Source: an uncultured Cetobacterium sp.
GTDB taxonomy: Bacteria > Fusobacteriota > Fusobacteriia > Fusobacteriales > Fusobacteriaceae
Assembly (NCBI GenBank): GCA_900766645.1
Contig: CAAFWD010000140.1
Location: 1-20,094, forward strand
Direction: 5' to 3'
Length of the DNA: 20,094 bases
The notes beneath the pieces are model-generated. The model saw only the letters and a list, made by a program, of their open reading frames with translations, did not search any database and was not told the DNA's origin. Made by a program: the position numbers and the translations under genes. Of this stretch, positions 1 through 6,171 are shown one piece after another; positions within the stretch are counted from its first letter, which is position 1, and each line of letters starts with the position of its first letter.

Positions 1-335
1 GAAGAGATGATGAAGATAATGGTGGTGGGATATTTGGTTTATTAGCAATTTCAATATTTGCTCCATTAGCGGCAATGCTTGTACAAATGGCAATATCAAG
101 AACAAGAGAGTATAAAGCAGATAAATTTGGGGCGGAGATAAGTGGACACCCAAAATATTTAGCAGATGCGCTTAGAAAATTAGAAACATATGCATCAAGA
201 ATTCATATGGATGCAGCACCAGCAACAGAGAATATGTTTATAGTTTCGCCCCTAGCAGGAAGCAGAATGGCGAGTCTGTTTAGTACTCATCCAAGTACAG
301 CAGATAGAATTAGAAAGTTAGAAGAGATGTATTAA
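1..335 (+). CDS. htpX: Protease HtpX, C-terminal part (5' end outside window)
   Basis: This is the C-terminal 110 residues of an M48-family membrane zinc metalloprotease, which degrades damaged membrane proteins. The first complete codon is at base 3 and the stop is TAA at 333-335. Visible are an acidic/glycine stretch, a hydrophobic membrane segment (roughly bases 33-100) and the motif SRTREYKADKFGAEISG. In HtpX the glutamate of this motif (here bases 108-110) is the third zinc ligand; the HExxH helix lies upstream of the window. The end 'STHPSTADRIRKLE' is the usual HtpX C-terminus. A TTGACA-like hexamer at 340-345 begins just after the stop. The family assignment is firm; nothing can be said about the missing N-terminus. 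Confidence 0.93.
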   Translation, partial: RDDEDNGGGIFGLLAISIFAPLAAMLVQMAISRTREYKADKFGAEISGHPKYLADALRKLETYASRIHMDAAPATENMFIVSPLAGSRMASLFSTHPSTADRIRKLEEMY

Positions 336-396
336 AAATTTGACAAAATTATAGATATGTAGTAATAGAATAAAAAAAGATTAGGAGGACTTTGTC

Positions 397-549
397 ATGA
401 ATAATGCTTTTTTTAGAGAGATGGGTTTATTTTGCATATCGATATTTTTTATGATGATAGGATTGATATTCTTATTTTATGGTTCTATTCCATCTGAAAT
501 TGAGATGGAAAGAATAGTTGAATTTAGAAGAGTAATTATGCATAGATAA
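397..549 (+). CDS. Small membrane peptide, 50 residues, function unknown
   Basis: This short reading frame encodes 50 residues (begins MNNAFFREMG, ends VIMHR). An AGGAGG site at 384-389, 7 bases before the ATG, supports it. Residues about 10-29 form one hydrophobic helix (LFCISIFFMMIGLIFLFYG), followed by a charged tail rich in Glu and Arg, so a single-span inner-membrane peptide is likely. A TTGACA hexamer at 340-345 could be its -35, but no good -10 lies 17 bases downstream (TAATAG), so the promoter is uncertain. A strong terminator follows directly at 551-572. It is not recognised as any named family; the call rests on the ribosome-binding site, the helix and the terminator. Confidence 0.6.
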   Translation: MNNAFFREMGLFCISIFFMMIGLIFLFYGSIPSEIEMERIVEFRRVIMHR

Positions 550-573
550 AAGCCCTGTAGAGGGCTTTTTTTG
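549..573 (+). terminator. Rho-independent terminator
   Basis: AGCCCT (551-556) pairs with AGGGCT (561-566) across a 4-base loop, extended by flanking A:T pairs, and is followed by seven T (566-572). It ends transcription from htpX and the small membrane-peptide gene, and separates them from the promoter at 584. Confidence 0.85.
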
Positions 574-583
574 TTCTTGTAGT

Positions 584-612
584 TTGACATCTTAAAAGGA
601 TTAATATATACT
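584..612 (+). promoter_or_regulatory. Sigma70-type promoter for the DUF2156-pepA unit
   Basis: A perfect -35 TTGACA (584-589) and a -10 TATACT (607-612, five of six consensus bases) are separated by exactly 17 bases. The start codon at 640 lies about 20 bases after the expected transcription start, so the leader is short. It lies just after a terminator, which supports a new transcription unit here. Confidence 0.8.
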
Positions 613-639
613 AAAAATAGTATATTAAGGTGGTGTAAA

Positions 640-1494
640 ATGAACTGGGAACAAATAGATATTGAGAATAAAGAATTATTTCAAGAATTTTTAAAAGGGA
701 AATTTAAAACATCAGATTTAAACTTTACAAATATCCTTTTATGGAGTAAAAGTGAAGAGATGAAGTTTTTGATAGAGGATGAAACTTTATATATTAAGGG
801 TGAATATGAAGGAGAAAATTATTATTTTCCACCGATAAGAAAAGATGAAAATGAGGAAAAATTATCAGAATCATTTAAAAAAATATCTGATGAAGGAATA
901 AAAATAGTTTTTATTCCAGAAGAATATAAAAATATATTAGAGAGAAAATTTGATTTAGAGGAAAAACGTGATTCATTTGACTATATATATTTACAAAAAG
1001 ATTTGGCAGAATTAAAAGGAAGAAAATTCTCGTCTAAAAAAAATAAAATAAATAAATTTAAAAGAATTTATGAATATACATATGAAAAAATTTCTAAAAA
1101 TAACATAGATGAAATAAGAGAGTTTCAAAGAAAATGGACAGAATCTAGAAAAGAGGATAAGATTATAGTTTCAGAAACTATGGGAATAGAATATCTTTTA
1201 GATAATTATGAGTCCTTAGATTTAAGAGGTGGAGTAATAAGAGTTAAAAATGAAATAGTTGCATATGCCTTTGGAGAAAAACTTACTGATGACATGGGCC
1301 TTATACATATAGAAAAAGGACTGGCTGAATATCAAGGTTGCTATCAGATGATAAACATGTATTTGGCTAAAGAGGAGTTTTCAGATGTGAAATTTATAAA
1401 TAGAGAGGATGACTTTGGAAGCTTGGGACTAAGAGAAGCGAAAATGTCATATCAGCCTATAGAGTTATTAAAAAAATATGATATGGAGGGGTAA
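640..1494 (+). CDS. DUF2156 protein (GNAT-fold, LPG-synthase C-domain-like)
   Basis: The 284-residue protein has the look of stand-alone DUF2156 proteins. These share the fold of the C-terminal domain of phosphatidylglycerol lysyltransferase (two GNAT-like halves). The most telling stretch is near the C-terminus, 'NREDDFGSLGLREAK', with 'VAYAFGEKL' and 'GLIHIEKGL' before it. No membrane helices are present, so it should be cytosolic, unlike full MprF/LysX proteins. The AAGGTGG site at 627-633 precedes the ATG. The stop (1492-1494) is one base before the pepA ATG, so the two genes are surely co-transcribed. The acceptor and donor are unknown; an aminoacyl or acyl transferase role is only inferred from the fold. 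Confidence 0.8.
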   Translation: MNWEQIDIENKELFQEFLKGKFKTSDLNFTNILLWSKSEEMKFLIEDETLYIKGEYEGENYYFPPIRKDENEEKLSESFKKISDEGIKIVFIPEEYKNILERKFDLEEKRDSFDYIYLQKDLAELKGRKFSSKKNKINKFKRIYEYTYEKISKNNIDEIREFQRKWTESRKEDKIIVSETMGIEYLLDNYESLDLRGGVIRVKNEIVAYAFGEKLTDDMGLIHIEKGLAEYQGCYQMINMYLAKEEFSDVKFINREDDFGSLGLREAKMSYQPIELLKKYDMEG

Positions 1495-1495
1495 A

Positions 1496-2908
1496 ATGTT
1501 TAAGATTGTTAATAAGATTGAGAAAAGTTACGACAATAATGTTGTGTTTTTTTTTGAGGGAGAGTTTGAAACATGTGGTTGTATTCCAGAGTCAGATAAA
1601 AAACTTATAGAAAAGTTAGCCGAAAAGAAAGAGTTTACAGGAAAAAAAGGAGAAGTTTTAACAACTGATTTTTTAATGAATGAGCAACTTATTTCAATGT
1701 CTTTTGTTGGATTTGGACAAGAAAAGGATTTTACAAATGATGTATATAGAGAAGTTGTATTTAATTTTTTAAAAGATAGAAAAGGAAGTATTCTTATTTC
1801 ATCTCCAAAAGAGATTTTAGCAAATAAAGATATATTATGTGAGATAGTAGGAAATGTAAACTATAGTTTTGATAGTTTTAAATTAAAAAAAGATGATAAA
1901 ATAGATGTTGAGCTTTTTATGAATGAAATAGTTTCTTATGAAGAAGCAATAGCTTTAAGTGAAGCTACAGACATTGCAAGAGAGTTAGTGGATTTGCCAG
2001 CAAATATTATAAATCCACAGAGTTTATCAGAAAAAGTTAAATCTTATGGAGATAAATTTGGATTTGAAGTAGAGATTTTAGATGAAAAAGAGATTGAAAA
2101 GTTAGGAATGAATTTATTCTCAGCTGTAGGAAGAGCTTCAGTAAATAAGCCGAGACTGATAGTTATGAGATATCATGGAGATAAAGAAGAATATAGAAAA
2201 GTTGGATTAGTAGGAAAAGGACTAACTTATGATACAGGAGGACTGTGTGTTAAGCCAGCAGACTCTATGTTAAATATGAAAGATGATATGGCAGGGGGAG
2301 CAGCGGGTATAGGAGCAATGTGTGCAATTGCTAAAAACAAGATAAAGAAAAATGTAATAGCAATGGTTGGAGCTTGTGAGAATGCTATAAATGGAAATTC
2401 ATATAGACCAGGTGATATTATAAAATCTATGAATGGAAAACATGTTGAGATTATAAATACTGATGCAGAAGGAAGATTAGTATTGGCAGATGTATTAACA
2501 TATGCAGTAAGAAATGAGAAGGTATCAGAGATAATAGATATAGCAACTTTAACAGGAGCTATGTTAGTATCTTTGGGAACTATTACAACAGGAGTTTTTT
2601 CTAATGATGATGAGAACTATACAAAATTAGAGGCGGCATCAAAAGAGCATGGTGAAAAAGTTTGGAGATTGCCATTATTTAGTGAGTATGAAGAAGGATT
2701 AAAATCAACTGTGGCAGATGTAAAGCATACAGGTGGTAGAATGGGTGGATCTATAACTGCAGCTAAATTTTTAGAGGGATTTGTAGAAGGAACTCCATGG
2801 ATTCATATGGATATAGCTGGAACATCTTTTGATAATTCAGCAAAGTGGTTAAAAAAAGGAGCATCAGGAGTTGGAGTAAAAGCATTATATACATATTGTA
2901 AGTTATAA
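1496..2908 (+). CDS. pepA: Leucyl aminopeptidase, family M17
   Basis: A cytosolic metallo-exopeptidase that removes N-terminal residues from peptides; M17 enzymes are usually hexamers with two metal ions per subunit. I take the ATG at 1496, because GGAGGGG at 1485-1491 sits just before it; an ATG at 1478 in the same frame lies inside the upstream gene and has no such site. The result is 470 residues. All key residues are present with constant spacing against E. coli PepA: metal ligands K241, D246, D264, D323 and E325, and catalytic K253 and R327 (motifs GKGLTYDTGG, MKDDMAGG, NTDAEGRL). The N-terminal domain (about 1-150) is divergent, as usual. A run of nine T at 1547-1555 is within coding sequence. 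Confidence 0.95.
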   Translation: MFKIVNKIEKSYDNNVVFFFEGEFETCGCIPESDKKLIEKLAEKKEFTGKKGEVLTTDFLMNEQLISMSFVGFGQEKDFTNDVYREVVFNFLKDRKGSILISSPKEILANKDILCEIVGNVNYSFDSFKLKKDDKIDVELFMNEIVSYEEAIALSEATDIARELVDLPANIINPQSLSEKVKSYGDKFGFEVEILDEKEIEKLGMNLFSAVGRASVNKPRLIVMRYHGDKEEYRKVGLVGKGLTYDTGGLCVKPADSMLNMKDDMAGGAAGIGAMCAIAKNKIKKNVIAMVGACENAINGNSYRPGDIIKSMNGKHVEIINTDAEGRLVLADVLTYAVRNEKVSEIIDIATLTGAMLVSLGTITTGVFSNDDENYTKLEAASKEHGEKVWRLPLFSEYEEGLKSTVADVKHTGGRMGGSITAAKFLEGFVEGTPWIHMDIAGTSFDNSAKWLKKGASGVGVKALYTYCKL

Positions 2909-2915
2909 AAAGATC

Positions 2916-2942
2916 AGAGGGTGAGTTTATTCACCCTCTTTT
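2916..2942 (+). terminator. Hairpin terminator or attenuator between pepA and the acetyltransferase gene
   Basis: AGAGGGTGA (2916-2924) is a perfect inverted repeat of TCACCCTCT (2931-2939) with a 6-base loop, followed by only four T before an A. The next Shine-Dalgarno site starts at 2949, and no convincing promoter fits between. It probably ends most pepA transcripts but lets some through to the next three genes. Confidence 0.7.
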
Positions 2943-2962
2943 ATCTAAAAGGGGATGAATTA

Positions 2963-4126
2963 ATGATAAGATATTGTTTAAAGGAATCAGAAAAAAAAAT
3001 ATGTAAAGATATGTGGAAATTAATATTTTCAGATGATGATAATTATGTAGATTGGTATTTTGAAAATATACATGAGGATAAAAATTTATTGATTCATTCA
3101 AAAAATGAGATTATAGATGGAATGATGTATGAAAATAGATATAAAGTTTCAGTTGAAAATGAGATAGTTGATACAGATTATTTAGTTGCTGTGGCAGTAG
3201 CTCCTTTTAATAGAGGAGAGGGAGTGATGAAAAAACTTCTTTCTAAAAGTATGTTAAATGCCAAGTTAAATGGAAAAGAGTTTCAAGTATTAACACCAGT
3301 AGACAGTAATATTTATAAAAAAATAGGATATAGTTATGTGTCTAAACTACTATTTTATAAAACAGAATTAAAAAATTTAGAGAGTATAAAAAAAGAATTT
3401 TCTGTGAGAGAGATAAATAAAAATAATTTAGAAAAAAAAGATTTAGAAAAGCTTTTAGAAATATATATTGAAAGTATGAAAGAGTATGATATGTTTATTC
3501 AGAAAAATCTAGAAAATATAAAAAAATCTGTATCAGAACTTTTTGAAGAAAATGGAAAAATATTTATTTGTGAGGATAAAAATAAACATCCACAAGCATA
3601 TGTATATTTTTTTAAGAATGAAAATATTTTTGTAAAAGAATTTTTATTTAAAAGTATAAAAAGTGCCAAAAGTTTGTTATCTGTTTTTGGAGGATTTTCA
3701 AATTATTGTAAAAATATAGAGTTTGTTATTGGAGAGGGGACGTACTTAGAAGATATTTTACAAATAGATAAAAAACTAGAAAAAAAAGTTAAAGAAAAGT
3801 TTCAACTTAGAGTTTTAGATCCACTTAGAGTTTTAAAAAGATTTTCAAAAAAATTATCTTCAAAAGATGAAATTGTAATTGAAATTATAGATAATGTTAT
3901 AGAAGAAAATAATGTTAGAGTTTTAGTAGGAAATAATATTGTTGAAAAAACAGATAGAGATTGGGATTTAAAAATAAATATAGAAATTTTTTCAAAACTT
4001 TTTTATGGATATAGGGGAATAAAAGATATTTTGAAAATGGAAGAGGCGATTTTAAAAAATGAAGAAAAATTATCTATATTAGAAAAAATAAAAAAAATAA
4101 AAAGTTATTTTAATCAAGACTTTTAA
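2963..4126 (+). CDS. Eis-like GNAT N-acetyltransferase with C-terminal SCP2-type domain
   Basis: This 387-residue protein matches the three-part Eis layout: an N-terminal GNAT domain (about 1-140), a second degenerate GNAT (about 145-280) and a sterol-carrier-like C-domain (about 290-387). The acetyl-CoA loop is VAVAPFNRGEGVMKKLL, residues 78-94. In Mycobacterium Eis a tyrosine acts as acid and the C-terminal phenylalanine carboxylate as base. Here Y118 (motif NIYKKIGY) appears equivalent, and the chain also ends in Phe (F387). The ATG at 2963 is chosen because AAGGGG at 2949-2954 precedes it; the upstream in-frame GTG at 2921 is inside the terminator hairpin. Eis relatives acetylate amines, including some drugs; the real substrate here is unknown. 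Confidence 0.8.
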   Translation: MIRYCLKESEKKICKDMWKLIFSDDDNYVDWYFENIHEDKNLLIHSKNEIIDGMMYENRYKVSVENEIVDTDYLVAVAVAPFNRGEGVMKKLLSKSMLNAKLNGKEFQVLTPVDSNIYKKIGYSYVSKLLFYKTELKNLESIKKEFSVREINKNNLEKKDLEKLLEIYIESMKEYDMFIQKNLENIKKSVSELFEENGKIFICEDKNKHPQAYVYFFKNENIFVKEFLFKSIKSAKSLLSVFGGFSNYCKNIEFVIGEGTYLEDILQIDKKLEKKVKEKFQLRVLDPLRVLKRFSKKLSSKDEIVIEIIDNVIEENNVRVLVGNNIVEKTDRDWDLKINIEIFSKLFYGYRGIKDILKMEEAILKNEEKLSILEKIKKIKSYFNQDF

Positions 4127-4147
4127 CTTAAATCAAGGGGGGATAAA

Positions 4148-4903
4148 ATGTTTTATTTTGAAAAAATGTTAAGCATGACTATTTTTTCACCGATGATATT
4201 CATTTTAATATTAATATTTTCAGGAGTGTCTGTAATAATAAAAAAAACTAAAACAGGACTGATATTGCTTATATCAGGGATTTCTATGTATTTAATGTCG
4301 ATAACACCAATTATAAATTTATTAGCAAGTAATTTGGAAAATATTTCATTTAAAAATGTTACAGTTCAAACAGATGCATATGTTCTTTTAGGAGGAGGAA
4401 GTATCCAAAATGAATTTGTATCTGAACCTAGTAGAAGCGCCATGAAGCGAATAGTAAAGACAGCAGAAGTTTATAGTACAAATCCAAAACCTATATTTAT
4501 ATCTGGAGGAAAAATTTTTGATAGTTCTTTGAGTGAAGGACAAGTATATAAAGAGGTTTTAGTTAAATTAGGAGTGCTACCAGAGGATATTATTTTAGAA
4601 AATAAAAGTAGAAATACATATGAAAATGCTCTGTATACAAAGGAAAAAATAGATGAGAGTGGTATAAAAAATATATCAATAGTAACTTCAGCATTGCATA
4701 TGCCTAGAAGTTATAGTGAGTTTTCAAAAGTTTTTAAAGATTCTCAAATAGAACCTATAAAATGTGACTATATAACTGATATAAGAGAAAGCAATATAAA
4801 TAATTACATTCCTAAATATCAGAATATGATGTTATTCAACAGCATTGTTTGGGAGTATGTAGGAATAGTATATTATAAGCTAAAAGAGATTATAAGAAAA
4901 TAG
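4148..4903 (+). CDS. DUF218 membrane protein (ElyC/SanA/YdcF family)
   Basis: A 251-residue protein with two N-terminal membrane helices (about residues 12-31 and 37-60), followed by a DUF218 domain (about 76-240). Domain marks are DAYVLLGGG (76-84), IFISGG (116-121), an E at 130 and ENKSRNTYEN (151-160). The layout is like E. coli ElyC and SanA, which act in envelope integrity; ElyC has been linked to peptidoglycan synthesis and undecaprenyl-phosphate use. An AAGGGGGG site sits about 8 bases before the ATG, and the gene starts 21 bases after the acetyltransferase stop, so it is in the same operon. The family is clear; the exact reaction is not known. Confidence 0.85.
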   Translation: MFYFEKMLSMTIFSPMIFILILIFSGVSVIIKKTKTGLILLISGISMYLMSITPIINLLASNLENISFKNVTVQTDAYVLLGGGSIQNEFVSEPSRSAMKRIVKTAEVYSTNPKPIFISGGKIFDSSLSEGQVYKEVLVKLGVLPEDIILENKSRNTYENALYTKEKIDESGIKNISIVTSALHMPRSYSEFSKVFKDSQIEPIKCDYITDIRESNINNYIPKYQNMMLFNSIVWEYVGIVYYKLKEIIRK

Positions 4904-4921
4904 TTATAAGGGGTGATATTT

Positions 4922-5428
4922 ATGGATAGGCTAGAATATATAGAATCCCATAGAGGGAGTTTAAGTTATGTAGTTGGAAAAAAATCAGACTATTACTTAA
5001 ATGCTTGGTCAATGGAAAAAACCAAAATTAATTTTGCAGCGTTTTTCTTAGAGGCTTTTTGGTTTGCATATAGAAAAATGTATAGATATGCAATGATTCT
5101 AGCAACAATAAATATTCTGGTAACCCTTATTTCTTTACAATTTATTTTGGAGACAGATTATTATTTTCTAGGAAGTATAGTAACAATAGGAATAAGAATC
5201 TTTGTAGGTTATAAAGGGAACGATTTTTATTACGAACATGTAAAAAGAAAATTGGAGATAAGTTCATATGAGCCTATGGAAAAAGATTGTGGAACTAGCA
5301 TTTTAGCAGCTATAGGACTATTTATTTTAATGATGATAGCTCAGGCAATGATTGAAGTAACTTTTAATCCAATTTTAATAGAGGAGATAGACATAAATAG
5401 AAGTATAAATGTTATAACAAAAAGCTAG
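4922..5428 (+). CDS. DUF2628 integral membrane protein
   Basis: The 168-residue protein shows the DUF2628 pattern: NFAAFFLEAFWFAYRKMYRY near residue 40, then membrane helices at about 60-75, 82-98 and 128-148, with GYKGNDFYYEHVKRKL between the second and third. The ATG at 4922 is preferred over the GTG at 4913, because AAGGGG (4908-4913) is 8 bases upstream of the ATG and overlaps the GTG. It follows the DUF218 gene by 18 bases and closes the operon. Its TAG stop lies inside the left arm of the terminator hairpin. The function of this family is unknown; the first 40 residues are soluble. Confidence 0.75.
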   Translation: MDRLEYIESHRGSLSYVVGKKSDYYLNAWSMEKTKINFAAFFLEAFWFAYRKMYRYAMILATINILVTLISLQFILETDYYFLGSIVTIGIRIFVGYKGNDFYYEHVKRKLEISSYEPMEKDCGTSILAAIGLFILMMIAQAMIEVTFNPILIEEIDINRSINVITKS

Positions 5429-5450
5429 GTTTAATTACCTAGCTTTTTTT
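5421..5450. terminator. Bidirectional terminator between convergent genes
   Basis: AAAGCTAGGT (5421-5430) and ACCTAGCTTT (5437-5446) form a perfect 10-base-pair stem with a 6-base loop. T-runs leave in both directions (5444-5450 on +, the A-run before 5424 on -). It serves the DUF2628 gene and the convergent nitroreductase gene, whose stop is at 5449-5451. Confidence 0.85.
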
Positions 5451-6027
5451 AAAATGTTTTTAAAATAATATCTTTTAAATTTAATTTAGGAACAAAGTGC
5501 TTATTATTTTCGATATCTCTAGAATATTTAAGATTTCCAATTGTTCCTGGAATGATTTCAACAACATCTTTAGCTTTTCCTAAAGCTATTAAAATATGAG
5601 GAGTATATTTGTCTGTATCTAAATTTAAAAGTTCAGAGACAGAATTTTTATTAAATGCTCCGATAATACACCCGTTTATTCCTAAAGATGTGGCTTTTAA
5701 AAGCATATTTTGTGTAGCTATACCAATGTCGATTCCAAGAGTTACAGGATTTAATTCTACATTTTTATCTGAGCTAACAAAAATATAAGCTGTTGGAGCT
5801 TCATCAATAGTTGGGTTCCACGAGATGGCTCCAGCCCAAGCTGTAAAAGGAAATATTTTTTTAGAAATATTAATATCAGATACTAATGTGTATCTTAAAG
5901 ACTGACTGTTTTTTGCAGAGCTCGCAAAAGTTGTTGTAGATACTAATTTTTCTAAAACTTCTGGAGAGATAGATTCTTGAATAAAACTACGATGAGATCT
6001 GTTTTTTTTAAAAAGTTCATTAATCAT
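5449..6027 (-). CDS. Nitroreductase-family flavoprotein
   Basis: A 192-residue single-domain member of the nitroreductase family, FMN-dependent NAD(P)H oxidoreductases that usually work as dimers. The N-terminal motif R10-S-H-R-S-F binds the FMN phosphate in relatives. 'ASSAKNSQS' (residues 35-43) and the 'GIDIGIATQNMLLKATSLG' helix are also typical, and 'HILIALGKA' is the late strand. The start is taken at 6027: the AGGAGG site is 9 bases upstream of this ATG, while the ATG at 6036 abuts the site with no spacing. Transcribed away from the acyl-ligase gene and convergent with the DUF2628 gene. The physiological substrate cannot be told from sequence. Confidence 0.85.
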   Translation of the reverse strand: MINELFKKNRSHRSFIQESISPEVLEKLVSTTTFASSAKNSQSLRYTLVSDINISKKIFPFTAWAGAISWNPTIDEAPTAYIFVSSDKNVELNPVTLGIDIGIATQNMLLKATSLGINGCIIGAFNKNSVSELLNLDTDKYTPHILIALGKAKDVVEIIPGTIGNLKYSRDIENNKHFVPKLNLKDIILKTF

Positions 6028-6059
6028 AATAAACATCCTCCTAAATTTATGTTACCTAA

Positions 6060-6088
6060 ATACTACGTTATTTAAAATTAAAAGTCAA
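6060..6088 (-). promoter_or_regulatory. Promoter of the nitroreductase gene
   Basis: Read on the minus strand: -35 TTGACT (6088-6083), 17 bases, -10 TAGTAT (6065-6060). The start codon at 6027 is about 25 bases past the expected transcript start. The -35 overlaps the left arm of an inverted repeat (CAACAAT, 6086-6092). Confidence 0.55.
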
Positions 6089-6104
6089 CAATACTAGGAA
6101 AAAG

Positions 6105-6133
6105 TGGACAATTGTTGTAAGTTATTATAGAAT
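6105..6133 (+). promoter_or_regulatory. Promoter of the first acyl-ligase/ACP/acyltransferase gene
   Basis: TGGACA (6105-6110), 17 bases, TAGAAT (6128-6133); each box has five of six consensus bases. The spacer holds the right arm (ATTGTTG, 6111-6117) of the inverted repeat shared with the divergent nitroreductase promoter. Confidence 0.55.
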
Positions 6134-6171
6134 AAGGAAGTAAATTAAAAGTTTCACACAGGGAGGATTTT

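Noticed and set aside
1478..1495. Alternative ATG start for the aminopeptidase at 1478
   Set aside because: It lies inside the DUF2156 gene and lacks a ribosome site, while GGAGGGG is correctly placed for the ATG at 1496.
1547..1555. Nine-T run near the start of pepA as a phase-variation tract
   Set aside because: Runs of this size are common in such AT-rich DNA and the gene is a housekeeping peptidase with an intact frame.
2921..2962. GTG start at 2921 for the Eis-like protein
   Set aside because: The codon is inside the terminator hairpin and the added 14 residues do not fit the family; AAGGGG serves the ATG at 2963.
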